A stretch of DNA of 64,000 nt from JBOFIQ01 sp051654905. Lineage in GTDB: Bacteria; Actinomycetota; Actinomycetes; Propionibacteriales; Propionibacteriaceae. Position numbers and translations under genes: made by a program. Of this stretch, positions 1-9,168 are shown in pieces (positions within the stretch are counted from its first letter, which is position 1; the number at the start of each line of letters is the position of its first letter). The stretch spans positions 62,001 through 126,000 of the forward strand of contig JBOFYY010000158.1 in assembly GCA_051654905.1 (NCBI GenBank), read 5' to 3'. A model generated the notes under the pieces. It made no database searches, was not told where the DNA came from, and saw nothing but the letters and a program-made list of their open reading frames with translations.

Positions 1-27
1 TAGACCACTGTATGAAGTTATGGATTG

Positions 28-1008
28 TTAGCTAACACCATCAAAAAGTTCAGTTACTGACCCGTCGACAAATACTGCCTGAATTGCCTTAGCGATCAGT
101 GGAGCAATAGAAAGAACCGTTAGCTTATCTAGCTTGGATTGCGCTTCAGAAGTAGGCAACGTATTAGTGACGATGACTTCTTCAAAAGCAGAATCGTGCA
201 ACCGCTGAATAGCTGGCCCGGAAAGAACTGGGTGAGTAGCTGCAGCAATAACAGATTTAGCACCCATATCTTTAAGAGCCTGTGCTGCTAAACAAATAGT
301 GCCACCGGTATCAATCATGTCATCGACCAGCAAACAAATCTTGCCTTTAACATCACCAACAACTTCACTAACTTCCACAGTGTTGGCCTTATTCGGGTCT
401 CGACGCTTGTGAATGATCGCCAAGCTACAGCCCAGACGATCTGTCCACATATCGGCAAGACGTACTCGGCCAGCATCTGGTGATACCACTACCAGATCTT
501 CACACGGATAACGCTCAGCTACGTAGTCAGCCAGCACCGGAAGCGACCACAAGTGATCAACCGGGCCGTCGAAGAAACCTTGGATCTGAGCTGCGTGTAA
601 ATCAATGGACATGATGCGATGAGCGCCAGCAGCTTTGTATAGATCTGCTACTAGACGGGCTGAAATCGGTTCTCGTCCAATATGTTTCTTGTCTTGACGC
701 GCGTAGGGGTAGAACGGAGATACCGCGGTGATTCGCTTAGCTGAGGCGCGCTTCAGAGCATCAATCATAATGAGCTGCTCCATAAGCCACTCATTGACTG
801 GTGCAGCATGAGCTTGAATCACAAAAGCATCCGAGCCACGAACTGATTCCTCGAACCGCACATAAATCTCTGAATTGGCATAGGCCAAAGCGCGGGTAGG
901 AACGATATCAACTCCCAAAACTTCAGCTACTTCCTGAGCTAACTCAGGATAGGCGCGACCCGAAAAGAGCATCAGGTGCTTATCATTGGGACGAGTGACG
1001 CCGCTCAC
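28..1008 (-). CDS. prs: Ribose-phosphate pyrophosphokinase
   Basis: Makes PRPP from ribose 5-phosphate and ATP for nucleotide, histidine and tryptophan synthesis in the cytoplasm. The 326-residue product has the usual family length. It shows the family segment DLHAAQIQGFFDGPVDHL near residue 138 and the PRPP loop LLVDDMIDTGGT near residue 228. The start is GTG: it overlaps the glmU stop as GTGA, and a GAGGAG ribosome site lies just upstream inside glmU, so the two are translationally coupled. The glmU-prs order is the standard actinobacterial one. Nothing is odd; confidence is high. Confidence 0.97.
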   Translation of the reverse strand: MSGVTRPNDKHLMLFSGRAYPELAQEVAEVLGVDIVPTRALAYANSEIYVRFEESVRGSDAFVIQAHAAPVNEWLMEQLIMIDALKRASAKRITAVSPFYPYARQDKKHIGREPISARLVADLYKAAGAHRIMSIDLHAAQIQGFFDGPVDHLWSLPVLADYVAERYPCEDLVVVSPDAGRVRLADMWTDRLGCSLAIIHKRRDPNKANTVEVSEVVGDVKGKICLLVDDMIDTGGTICLAAQALKDMGAKSVIAAATHPVLSGPAIQRLHDSAFEEVIVTNTLPTSEAQSKLDKLTVLSIAPLIAKAIQAVFVDGSVTELFDGVS

Positions 1009-2495
1009 TTCTTCTCCTCATTATTCATGTCAGATTGCTTATCGCGGTCCGCTTGGACAGCTGGATGAATATCTCCCGAAGCAGCTTTAGCTACTTCGTC
1101 CCACTTGGTGTCAGGTTTACGGTCAGCTACCCAACCTTCAACATTACGCTGCCGACCTCTTGCTATGGCAAGACCACCGGGGGCAACATCATCGGTTATG
1201 GCGCTGCCTGCTGCTACGAAAGAGCCGTCAGCAATATCAACTGGACCTACAAGTACTGAGTTTGAGCCAATAAAACTATTCTTCCCAACATGGGTCTTCC
1301 ACTTATTGGCACCGTCGTAATTAGCAAAAATTGTTCCAGCACCAATGTTGGCGCCTTCATCAATGATGGCATCCCCGGCATAGCATAAATGCGGCACCTT
1401 AGCCCCTGGAGCAATAACGGTGTTCTTCGTCTCTACGAAAGTACCGATCTTCCCAGATTCGCCAAGCTGAGTTCCTTGACGTAGATACGCAAATGGCCCC
1501 ACATTGGCGCGAGCCCCAATAATTGCCCCTTGCCCAACTGACCGTATGATACGAGCACCTTCTCCCACCTGGCAGTCGGTAAGTGTAGTGTCTGGGCCGA
1601 CAACTGCACCTGCAGCAATCTGCGTAGCGCCTTCTAGCATCGTCCCCGGTAGCAAAGTTACGTCTGCTGCTAACTGCACCGATGCGTGGATCCACGTAGT
1701 TGCTGGGTCAAGAATCGTAACGCCTTCTCGCATCCAACGTTGTGTGATACGACGGTTCATCTCTTTGTTCATCGCAGCCAGCTGAACGCGATCATTTACG
1801 CCTTCGGTCTGCCATAGATCTTCTGTCAGATAGCCCGCAACCCGACCGCCATCTTGCCGAGCAATTGAGATCATATCGGTGAGATAGTACTCGCCTTGAG
1901 CATTATCGGAACGAAGTTTGCCAATACCGTTACGCAAAACAGCAGCGTCAAAAACGTAGATACCTGAGTTAATTTCACAAATTTCTGCGGTCGCTTCATC
2001 GGCGTCTTTCTGCTCGACAATGCGTGCCACGCAACCATCGATGTCGCGCACGATACGACCGTAGCCATAAGGATTTTCTAGCTCAGCGGTCAAAACTGTA
2101 ACCGCAGCTTTCTCGACGCGATGAGCTGCTACTAGATCATGTAGCGTTTCTGCTGTCAGCATTGGAACATCGCCATAAGTGACGACAACCTCACCGTCGC
2201 CATCAACTAAATCGGCTAGTCCACATGCCACTGCATGTCCAGTACCTTTTTGTTCTTCTTGGACAGCCGTAGCAACATGCGGTGCTACCTGATCCAAATG
2301 CGCCAAAACTTGTTCTCGCTGGTGCCCGACAACCACCACAACATTATCTGGGTTAAGAGCATCAGCTGCTTCAACCGCCCACGTCAGCATCGGGCGACCC
2401 GATACTTCGTGAAGTAATTTGGACTTAGTCGACTTCATGCGCGTGCCACCACCGGCTGCGAGCACGATGACGGCGGAAACTCCACCTGCAGTCAT
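1005..2495 (-). CDS. glmU: Bifunctional GlmU: glucosamine-1-phosphate acetyltransferase / UDP-GlcNAc pyrophosphorylase
   Basis: Makes UDP-GlcNAc for peptidoglycan in two steps: acetylation of GlcN-1-P, then uridylation. The N-terminal pyrophosphorylase half carries LAAGGGTRMKS near residue 12, and the C-terminal half is a left-handed beta-helix of hexapeptide repeats ending in the acetyl-CoA region (GANIGAGTIFANYDG, then GSNSVLVGPV). At 496 residues it has a charged actinobacterial tail (NNEEKK). The ATG is preceded by AGAAAGGA at good spacing. It is first in a glmU-prs operon, with tRNA-Gln just upstream. Confidence 0.97.
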   Translation of the reverse strand: MTAGGVSAVIVLAAGGGTRMKSTKSKLLHEVSGRPMLTWAVEAADALNPDNVVVVVGHQREQVLAHLDQVAPHVATAVQEEQKGTGHAVACGLADLVDGDGEVVVTYGDVPMLTAETLHDLVAAHRVEKAAVTVLTAELENPYGYGRIVRDIDGCVARIVEQKDADEATAEICEINSGIYVFDAAVLRNGIGKLRSDNAQGEYYLTDMISIARQDGGRVAGYLTEDLWQTEGVNDRVQLAAMNKEMNRRITQRWMREGVTILDPATTWIHASVQLAADVTLLPGTMLEGATQIAAGAVVGPDTTLTDCQVGEGARIIRSVGQGAIIGARANVGPFAYLRQGTQLGESGKIGTFVETKNTVIAPGAKVPHLCYAGDAIIDEGANIGAGTIFANYDGANKWKTHVGKNSFIGSNSVLVGPVDIADGSFVAAGSAITDDVAPGGLAIARGRQRNVEGWVADRKPDTKWDEVAKAASGDIHPAVQADRDKQSDMNNEEKK

Positions 2496-2519
2496 CGGCG
2501 TTCCTTTCTGCGAGGTCCG

Positions 2520-2599
2520 CTCCCCGGGTAGGAATTGAACCTACGTCGCTCAATCCTGATTCAAAGTCAGGCGGGCCCTACCAACAGACCAACCGGGGA
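2520..2599 (-). tRNA. tRNA-Gln (anticodon TTG)
   Basis: The acceptor stem TCCCCGG/CCGGGGA pairs over seven bases. The anticodon arm is CCTGA-CTTTGAA-TCAGG, giving anticodon TTG. The T arm is GTAGG-TTCAATT-CCTAC. CCA is not encoded. The segment between anticodon and T arms is about 10 nt, longer than the usual 4-5 of a class I tRNA, so the whole is about 79-80 nt. The position next to glmU matches the tRNA-Gln beside glmU in mycobacteria. Confidence 0.9.
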
Positions 2600-2695
2600 A
2601 TAGCTGTCACCAGCTACGACCTAGCTTACTGGTAATCCATCTCGCGCGCATCTTTAGGTCTCGCGAACAACAACTAGACATGGCAGAATCACTTC

Positions 2696-3370
2696 ATGAG
2701 CTTGAACGAGAGCGCCCACCGAGGACGAGTGCGGATGTCAGCTGCCCAACGTCGCGAACAGCTGATCGATGTAGCACGCAAACTTTTTGCATTAAAAGGT
2801 TTCGAGGGAACTTCCGTTGAAGAAATTGCGGCGACAGCAGACGTTAGCAAACCGATTGTTTACGAACATTTTGGCGGAAAAGAAGGTCTTTATGCTGTTG
2901 TAGTGGATCGCGAAGTCATGCTTCTTTCCGAAGCTATCCGAGGCTCATTAACACCTTCAAATACTCCAGCCCGCCAGCTGATAGAACAAGGAACTCTTGC
3001 GTTACTGGACTATATTGAGCAGCGACCCGATGGTTTTAGAATCATTGCCCGAGATGCTGGTTCTGGAAACCCTACTGGATCTTTTGCCAGCATTATTTCT
3101 GATGTTGCTTCACAAGCTGAAGATCTTTTAATAGAGCAATTTGAAAATACTAATTTAGATCCAGGCACTGCCCCTATCTACGCCCAAGCATTGGTCGGAA
3201 CAATAGCGGTCACTGGACAATGGTGGCTAGATACTCCCACCATGTCTAAAAAGGATGTTGCCGCTCACCTCGTAAATTTTATTTGGTATGGCATGCGCGG
3301 GCTTCAATCAGATCCTAAATTATGGAATCCAGACACACCTTCTTGCGCACGTAGAGCAGCATCCAGCTAA
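2696..3370 (+). CDS. TetR family transcriptional regulator
   Basis: A 224-residue DNA-binding repressor-type protein. The N-terminal helix-turn-helix is clear around residues 35-60 (GTSVEEIAATADVSKPIVYE followed by HFGGKEGLY), and the rest is an all-helical ligand-binding domain. The ATG lies six bases after a CAGAAT -10-like box (2684-2689), so the mRNA may be leaderless; an internal ATG 39 bases downstream is an alternative start. A TetR gene at this place, next to glmU and tRNA-Gln, matches the mycobacterial order, so it is probably an old conserved regulator. Ligand and targets cannot be told from sequence. It runs tail-to-tail into the marR gene with three bases between stops. Confidence 0.9.
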   Translation: MSLNESAHRGRVRMSAAQRREQLIDVARKLFALKGFEGTSVEEIAATADVSKPIVYEHFGGKEGLYAVVVDREVMLLSEAIRGSLTPSNTPARQLIEQGTLALLDYIEQRPDGFRIIARDAGSGNPTGSFASIISDVASQAEDLLIEQFENTNLDPGTAPIYAQALVGTIAVTGQWWLDTPTMSKKDVAAHLVNFIWYGMRGLQSDPKLWNPDTPSCARRAASS

Positions 3371-3373
3371 CAG

Positions 3374-3865
3374 TTATTGTCGCGTGGCCATTATCCGAGC
3401 AAGTAGCTCTGCTAGTTTTGCTGACTCTTGGTCATTCAGCGGTTTGCCCATTGCTCGCTCAACTTGCACTAAATCAGTGATTGCCGCGTCAACAGATTCT
3501 TTTCCTGCTGCGGTAAGTTCCACTAAAGTCCCTCGCCCATCGATAGGGTTTGGGTGACGCTCCACTAACGATCTACTTTCTAGCCGATCAATACGGTTAG
3601 TCATAGTCCCCGAGGTCACATGAGTTTGCTCAACTAATTGTCCCGGAGTCAACCTAAATGGTGCACCTGCTCGACGTAGCGCCGCCAGTACATCAAACTC
3701 CCACGTTTCTAGCTGATGAGCGCTAAAAGCTTTCCGTCGTTCATTTTCTAGCAACGCAGCAAGCCGATGTAACCGCGACCATACTGCTAGCGGTGTCCAA
3801 TCAAGATCTGGTCGTACTGTTTGCCAAGCACGCTGAATTTCATCGACTTCATCATGACTATTCAT
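3374..3865 (-). CDS. MarR family transcriptional regulator
   Basis: A 163-residue winged-helix regulator. Residues about 45-110 hold the MarR core: WEFDVLAALRRAG, then LVEQTHVTSGTMTNRIDRLE (recognition helix) and the wing with a DGRGTLVELT turn. It lies ten bases downstream of ispE on the same strand, so it is probably the last gene of the pmt-rsmI-tatD-rsmA-ispE operon. Its target is unknown. MarR proteins of this type (about 160 aa with an N-terminal helix naming WxxVRPDLDW) are common in Actinobacteria. Confidence 0.9.
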   Translation of the reverse strand: MNSHDEVDEIQRAWQTVRPDLDWTPLAVWSRLHRLAALLENERRKAFSAHQLETWEFDVLAALRRAGAPFRLTPGQLVEQTHVTSGTMTNRIDRLESRSLVERHPNPIDGRGTLVELTAAGKESVDAAITDLVQVERAMGKPLNDQESAKLAELLARIMATRQ

Positions 3866-3875
3866 CGAGAAACTC

Positions 3876-4817
3876 CTAAGACATCAACCGAGCGCCCGAA
3901 ACCGGACCAGTTACGCATCGAACGATACGGCACATTCCAGTAGTACGCACCACAGTTGCTAAATTGATGGCTGCCGCCTCATCGTTAGCTAAGAAAACGC
4001 AGGTAGGACCAGAACCTGATACTAAGGCTCCCAGCGCCCCCGCAGCTGTTCCTACTGCCAGCAGTTCTGCCAACTCTGGGCGTAGATCAAGTGCCGGTTG
4101 TTGCAAATCGTTACGGAGTGAGCTTCCTACCCGAGCAGAATCTCCTGACGCCAATGCTCGCAATAGTTCGTCTTCTAGTTCCAGCTGCGGAATAATTTTT
4201 CCTTCTGTAACCAACTCGTCGAATCTACGATAAACCGCTGGTGTCGATAGCCCTTCCTCAGCAACTGCCACCACCCAGTGATAGGTTCCCCGCGACAGAA
4301 TCGGAACAAGCTGATCTCCTCTACCAGTACCTAACGCAGTTCCCCCTAGTAAGCAGAACGGAACATCAGCACCCAGTTCAGCGCCCAAGGTCATCAAATC
4401 ATCGGGGCTGGTATCAAGATCCCATAACACTGAACATGCCAACAGAGCACCCGCAGCATCAGCAGACCCCCCTGCCATACCGCCAGCAATCGGAATATCT
4501 TTGACGATAGAAAGGCGTACCCCTAGTTCTTCTTTATAGTCTCCACCGAATCGTTCTCTTAATAAGCTGGCAGCTTTAACTGCAAGGTTTGTAGCGTCGA
4601 CTGGGAGATTTTCGGCTCCGGCACCTCTCATTACCACGCTTATTTCACCAGGAGATCCCCATTCTGCAACGATATCTTCGTAAAGCCCCACCGCTTGAAA
4701 AACACTTGTTAGTTGGTGGTAACCGTCGTCACCTACGGCAGCTACTGCCAGGCCAAGATTGATTTTGGCGGGGACTTTGACTCGTACTGTGTCTGCATCA
4801 ACCATTGCCGAACTCAT
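3876..4817 (-). CDS. ispE: 4-diphosphocytidyl-2-C-methyl-D-erythritol kinase
   Basis: GHMP-family kinase that phosphorylates CDP-ME in the MEP isoprenoid pathway. The N-terminus shows VKVPAKINLGLAV, and the phosphate-binding GHMP loop IPIAGGMAGGSADAAG lies at residues 108-123. The third motif GALVSGSGPTCVF is near the C-terminus. The 313-residue length is normal. The gene follows rsmA by about 20 bases in the same orientation, as in many Actinobacteria. Confidence 0.96.
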   Translation of the reverse strand: MSSAMVDADTVRVKVPAKINLGLAVAAVGDDGYHQLTSVFQAVGLYEDIVAEWGSPGEISVVMRGAGAENLPVDATNLAVKAASLLRERFGGDYKEELGVRLSIVKDIPIAGGMAGGSADAAGALLACSVLWDLDTSPDDLMTLGAELGADVPFCLLGGTALGTGRGDQLVPILSRGTYHWVVAVAEEGLSTPAVYRRFDELVTEGKIIPQLELEDELLRALASGDSARVGSSLRNDLQQPALDLRPELAELLAVGTAAGALGALVSGSGPTCVFLANDEAAAINLATVVRTTGMCRIVRCVTGPVSGARLMS

Positions 4818-4837
4818 GCCGCTAAACCTATCTAAAT

Positions 4838-5707
4838 CTAGGGACGTCGTGGGGAAAAAGATACTTGTTCAGCAATTTTGGCAAAATCAGCAACATCAAG
4901 AACTTCACCGCGAGCCGTAGGATCAACTCCTGCTGCTAACAACATTTCTTCAGCAGCCGCGCTCGATCCGCATTGGCTAGATAATGCCGCCCGTAGCATT
5001 TTGCGACGTTGAGCAAAAGCAGCATCGATGACAGCAAATACTTCTTGGCGAGAAGCTGTAGTTTCTGGAGCTGGCCGACGAATCATACGCACCAACCCAG
5101 AATCAACATTAGGCTCAGGCCAGAAAACTTTAGGACCTACCGAACCAGCGCGGGTAGCTTGCGCCCACCAAGCCAATTTAGCGCTAGGAACTCCGTAAGT
5201 ACGAGATCCCGGCCCAGCCACTAGACGATCTGCTACTTCTGCCTGCACCATCACTAGCCCGTGTTGCAGACTTGGGAAAGTTTCCATCAAATGTAAGATC
5301 ACTGGAACTGAGACGTTATAGGGCAGATTAGCTACTAATGCCGTCGGGGCAGGCCCCGGCAATTCAGTTACTTCCAGCGCATCAGAATGTACAACACGCA
5401 GCCGCTCTTGTGCACCAGGTAGCCGTTCTGCCACGGTAATCGGTAGTTGAGTAGCAAGAGTTTCTTCAATTTCGACGACTGTCACCTCATGCCCAGCCTC
5501 CAGCAAACCTAACGTGAGCGACCCTAGTCCTGGACCAATTTCTAGTACTACATCATCAGATTTAAGTTCTGCTGTTGTCACTAGTCGGCGAACAGTATTA
5601 GCGTCAATAACAAAGTTTTGCCCACGCTGTTTGGTGGGGCGTAGACCTATCTGAGCAGCAAGTTTCCTTACTGACGACGGATCAAGCAGTCCCTTCACAT
5701 CGATCAC
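4838..5707 (-). CDS. rsmA: 16S rRNA (adenine(1518)-N6/adenine(1519)-N6)-dimethyltransferase RsmA (KsgA)
   Basis: Dimethylates two adjacent adenines in helix 45 of 16S rRNA during 30S maturation. SAM-binding motif I is VLEIGPGLGSLT and the catalytic motif IV is NLPYN, both intact, preceded by the family signature QRGQNFVID. I choose a GTG start at 5707: it overlaps the tatD stop as GTGA and sits four bases after AAAGGA, the same coupling style as glmU-prs. A longer ATG form to 5728 is possible but lacks a ribosome site. Product about 289 residues. Confidence 0.95.
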   Translation of the reverse strand: MIDVKGLLDPSSVRKLAAQIGLRPTKQRGQNFVIDANTVRRLVTTAELKSDDVVLEIGPGLGSLTLGLLEAGHEVTVVEIEETLATQLPITVAERLPGAQERLRVVHSDALEVTELPGPAPTALVANLPYNVSVPVILHLMETFPSLQHGLVMVQAEVADRLVAGPGSRTYGVPSAKLAWWAQATRAGSVGPKVFWPEPNVDSGLVRMIRRPAPETTASRQEVFAVIDAAFAQRRKMLRAALSSQCGSSAAAEEMLLAAGVDPTARGEVLDVADFAKIAEQVSFSPRRP

Positions 5708-6570
5708 TTTTCCTTTCGCTGGCACCATGGGCCACCAAAGGCAGCTTCAGCATTGTTCCACAGGTCGTCACATAAAGTTGCCAAATCCCGCTGTAACCGC
5801 TCTGCCATGAATCGAACTGTGTGTGGCAGTAAGTAGCTAGCGTTTGGTTTTCCTCTTGCTGGAATTGGCGTCAAGTAGGGGGCATCTGTTTCTACCAATA
5901 TTTTATGACGCGGGGTGATGTCTAGAGCTTCCCGTAATGCCTCATTAGCTTTATACGTTACAGTTCCAGGAAATGATAACCAGGCTCCGTTAGCTAGTAC
6001 GCGTTGCGCATAAGCGGCGTCTGCTGAGAAGCAGTGAAAAACCACTCGAGCGGGCCAGCCTTCTTCGTCAAGAAGATCTGCAATGTCTTGGTGAGCATCT
6101 CGATCATGAATAACCAACGTACGATCGTAGGTTTTAGCTAATGCAATATGGGCTCGAAAACTATCTTTTTGGAGTTCTTGGGCGGCTTTATCGGTGGTGC
6201 GGAAGTAGTCCAACCCAGTCTCCCCTACCGCTCTAACTTTTTCGCCACCTTCAGCAAGAAGTTTTTCAATAGTTGCTAGACCTGCAGCTGTTCGTTCACG
6301 GTATCGTGCAACCTCATTGGGGTGCAATGCAACAGAAGCAACAACATTTTCGAAACGGTTCGCACAAGCTACTGCCCAAGTAGAATCTTCAGCATCGCAA
6401 CCCACTTGTACTACTGCGGTAGCACCAATCTGTGCGGCCAGATCAAGAGCTACGGCTGGGGTTAGCCCCGACATTTCTTGGGTAGCATCAAGGTGGGTAT
6501 GAGAATCAATAATAGGTCGCGGTAACTTTTCTGGCAGTAACGGCAACCCTAATTCTTGAAGGCTAATCAT
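5704..6570 (-). CDS. tatD: TatD family metal-dependent hydrolase (DNase-like)
   Basis: A 288-residue TIM-barrel amidohydrolase of the TatD family, usually a 3'-5' DNA exonuclease or related hydrolase. The metal-binding motif DSHTHLD lies near residue 22. Further conserved sites are GETGLDYFR, VIHDRDAH (usually IHxR), VFHCFS and VETDAPYLTP. The start is the ATG that overlaps the rsmI stop as ATGA; a much longer upstream reading would run through rsmI in another frame and is not used. In mycobacteria rpfB lies between tatD and rsmA; here the two overlap directly. Confidence 0.95.
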   Translation of the reverse strand: MISLQELGLPLLPEKLPRPIIDSHTHLDATQEMSGLTPAVALDLAAQIGATAVVQVGCDAEDSTWAVACANRFENVVASVALHPNEVARYRERTAAGLATIEKLLAEGGEKVRAVGETGLDYFRTTDKAAQELQKDSFRAHIALAKTYDRTLVIHDRDAHQDIADLLDEEGWPARVVFHCFSADAAYAQRVLANGAWLSFPGTVTYKANEALREALDITPRHKILVETDAPYLTPIPARGKPNASYLLPHTVRFMAERLQRDLATLCDDLWNNAEAAFGGPWCQRKEK

Positions 6571-7418
6571 GCTGGTTTTCCTTGCCGGCTTCGTGCAGAA
6601 AGGGCTGCTTGATAAAGCTCTTTTCTTACCAGTCCATGAGCCGCCGCTATATCGGCAACCGCTGTTTTGAAGGTAATCCCGGCTGCTACTTGTTCGGCGA
6701 CTAGCGTTACTCCCCCATCTAGGCTCAGTTGCGCTCCAGCAAAACCTTCCACCACAACCGAGATTTCGCCCCGAACTCCTGCAGCAGCCCATTTGGCTAA
6801 CTCGCTGAGGGTACCTCGCCGAACTTCCTCATAGGTTTTAGTTAATTCTCGACACACTGCTGCTCGACGCCGCGCCCCCAGCACATCTGCTGCATCTGCA
6901 AGAAGTTCTGCTAACCGGTGCGGAGCTTCAAACCACACCATCGTACGTTTTTCCGTCGCTAATTCGGCAAGAACAGTTCGTCGTTCACCTTTTTTACGCG
7001 GCAAAAATCCTTCAAAGCAGAATCGATCGCACGGCAATCCTGATAGTGCAAGAGCAGTAAGCACTGCGCTAGGACCAGGAACTGCTGTTACTCGGATTCC
7101 GGCAGCTATAGCTGCGGCGGTGATTCGGTATCCCGGATCAGAAACGCTAGGCATTCCAGCATCAGTGGCGACGACGACGCGGGCACCGTTATTGAGGGCG
7201 GTCAATAATTCATCGACTCTAGCTGCCTCGTTACCATCAAAATAGGAGACGATTCGGGCAGCTGTTGTGATGTCGAGACGACGTAATAAATCTTTGAGAC
7301 GGCGAGTATCTTCAGCTGCAATCACATCAGCTGTTATCAGTGCTGTGATTAGTGCTGTTGAGGCATCTTTAACGTCTCCGATAGGAGTTCCAGCAAGGAT
7401 GAGAAGTCCATCAGTCAT
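6567..7418 (-). CDS. rsmI: 16S rRNA (cytidine(1402)-2'-O)-methyltransferase
   Basis: Tetrapyrrole-methylase-fold enzyme that 2'-O-methylates C1402 of 16S rRNA. The N-terminus LLILAGTPIGDVKDAS and the glycine-rich VVATDAGMPSVSDPG are diagnostic, followed by AVPGPSAVLTALALSGLP and the GFLPRKKGER segment. I place the start at ATG 7418 (MTDGLLIL), just past the pmt stop; in-frame ATGs at 7433 and 7460 would overlap pmt. The stop overlaps the tatD start (ATGA). Confidence 0.95.
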   Translation of the reverse strand: MTDGLLILAGTPIGDVKDASTALITALITADVIAAEDTRRLKDLLRRLDITTAARIVSYFDGNEAARVDELLTALNNGARVVVATDAGMPSVSDPGYRITAAAIAAGIRVTAVPGPSAVLTALALSGLPCDRFCFEGFLPRKKGERRTVLAELATEKRTMVWFEAPHRLAELLADAADVLGARRRAAVCRELTKTYEEVRRGTLSELAKWAAAGVRGEISVVVEGFAGAQLSLDGGVTLVAEQVAAGITFKTAVADIAAAHGLVRKELYQAALSARSRQGKPA

Positions 7419-7423
7419 AGGTT

Positions 7424-9016
7424 TTAGATCCATCCTGCAAACCACATGCGTAAGGACCATTGTCCTCTAGTCATGAGAGCATCGGTAAGAACTGGGTAGA
7501 TAAACGCGAAGTTCAAAATAATGAGTGCTATCAGCAGCCCCACTATAATTGCGCCTTTTTGACGACGTTGGGGATCATATTCTGAATCGCTAGGAGCAGG
7601 CCCCAATATCTTTCCCAGTACCATCGCTAATCCAATAGTGGTGAAGGGGATAATCGTGATGGCGTAGAAGAAGAATAGCGGTCGTTCTGTGAAATTAAAC
7701 CACGGTAGATAAGTGGCTAACGCTGCACATACTGGCAAGCTGAAACGCCAGTCGCGATGCGCAATCCAGAAAAAGATAGCGGCGATTAGTGCAGCTGCAG
7801 CAGCCCACCACAGCAATGGGGTTCCCATACCGTTGATGACTCGCATACAAGTATCGCCACCGCTAGGACAGCCATCTGTTCCTGGCTGAATATCGTTCAC
7901 TGCATCGATACCAATGGTGCGAGCCATCACAAGCCACCCCGCCGGGTGCGCTTCATAGACGTGGGTGGCACTTTTAATGAAATCACCATTATGGAAATCA
8001 GAGATTTCTTTGTGATAGTGAACCAGCGATCCAAGCGGAGAACCGAGTAATTTAACCCAAATATTGTCAGGGTTTTGCAGTCCCCACTGACGATCCCAGC
8101 CATCAGCGCTCAACAGCCAGCCAGACCACGTAGCCACGTAAGTAATAAAAGCAATAACTACTTGCCAAATGAATGCTGGTACTCCATCGCGGATAATACC
8201 GCTCCATGCTGCTTTTCCAGCTCCGGCAAGGCGTCGAGCGCTCAAATCCCACCAGAGAGTCAGCACACACATTACCGCCAACAACATGGCTGAGTTCCAT
8301 TTAGTTCCGATTGCTAGTCCGAAGACTATTCCGGCTGCTAACCGCCATGGCCGCCATAGCAGTGTCGGGCCAAAGGAACCGCCTAGATCCGCTAATTTTT
8401 GGCTCTCTAAATGAGCGGCAAGGCGATCGCGAAACCAATCTCGATCATTTAGCATGAGTAGCACACTCAGCACCAAGAAGAATGCTTGAAAAATATCTAG
8501 TAACGCGATCCGAGACATGGTGAAGTGGAGACCGTCGAAAGTTAGCAGTAACCCCGCAATAGCTCCAATTAGTGTGGAGCGGGTGAGACGTCGCGCTAAT
8601 AGTACGACTAGCCCAATCATGAGGGAGCCTAGTACGCAGGCAGATATCCGCCAGCCAAAGCTATTGAATCCAAATAGTGCTTCTCCAGCAGCTATCAGCC
8701 ACTTTCCGACGGGTGGGTGCACGATGAAAGATGCTTTTTCGGGAAGCTCGACGATACCTTGCAGGATTTTATCGTTGGCATCACTACCCCATTCACGTTC
8801 GTAACCACCGTGCAATAATGCCCAAGCATCTTTTGCATAGTAGGTCTCATCGAACATCAAAGTATTTGTTCTACCCAGATGAAGCAGTCGCATAACAAAT
8901 GCCAACGCTGTTAGCGCTGCCGCAATAATCCAAGCTTTTACAGCATCTAACGGCATGGGATTGCGAAGCCGCTCAGCTAGGGGCCGAGTTGAAAGATGGG
9001 TGGGCAGAACAGTCAC
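7424..9016 (-). CDS. pmt: Dolichyl-phosphate-mannose--protein mannosyltransferase (GT39)
   Basis: Integral membrane GT-C enzyme that moves mannose from polyprenyl-phosphate-mannose to secreted proteins on the outer face of the membrane, coupled to Sec export in mycobacteria. The 530-residue protein has about ten or eleven membrane segments. The essential first-loop acidic pair appears as MFDETYYAKDAW near residue 55, and the loop has the FIVHPPVGKWLIA signature. It starts with GTG placed six bases after TAGGAT (9028-9023), so its mRNA is probably leaderless. It heads the pmt-rsmI-tatD-rsmA-ispE-marR run. Confidence 0.95.
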   Translation of the reverse strand: MTVLPTHLSTRPLAERLRNPMPLDAVKAWIIAAALTALAFVMRLLHLGRTNTLMFDETYYAKDAWALLHGGYEREWGSDANDKILQGIVELPEKASFIVHPPVGKWLIAAGEALFGFNSFGWRISACVLGSLMIGLVVLLARRLTRSTLIGAIAGLLLTFDGLHFTMSRIALLDIFQAFFLVLSVLLMLNDRDWFRDRLAAHLESQKLADLGGSFGPTLLWRPWRLAAGIVFGLAIGTKWNSAMLLAVMCVLTLWWDLSARRLAGAGKAAWSGIIRDGVPAFIWQVVIAFITYVATWSGWLLSADGWDRQWGLQNPDNIWVKLLGSPLGSLVHYHKEISDFHNGDFIKSATHVYEAHPAGWLVMARTIGIDAVNDIQPGTDGCPSGGDTCMRVINGMGTPLLWWAAAAALIAAIFFWIAHRDWRFSLPVCAALATYLPWFNFTERPLFFFYAITIIPFTTIGLAMVLGKILGPAPSDSEYDPQRRQKGAIIVGLLIALIILNFAFIYPVLTDALMTRGQWSLRMWFAGWI

Positions 9017-9095
9017 TCCCTTATCCTAGAGCCCCAATAGTAGTTATTGGAGTCTTTTGCTATCTCTTTACCGTATTAAGTTCATGAGACGCAGA

Positions 9096-9131
9096 TGTGG
9101 CTCCCATTCCCTTGTGAGAATGAGAGCCACA
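9096..9131. terminator. Inverted repeat downstream of the peptide-binding protein gene
   Basis: Fourteen-base arms (9096-9109 and 9118-9131) pair with one mismatch around an eight-base loop. It lies just after the oppA-like stop on the minus strand. No clear U-run follows, so terminator function is likely but not certain. The rest of the 9017-9168 gap holds only the pmt promoter. Confidence 0.6.
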
Positions 9132-9168
9132 CCTGATAATTTCGGATTGCTAAGTCACAAACTAGTAA

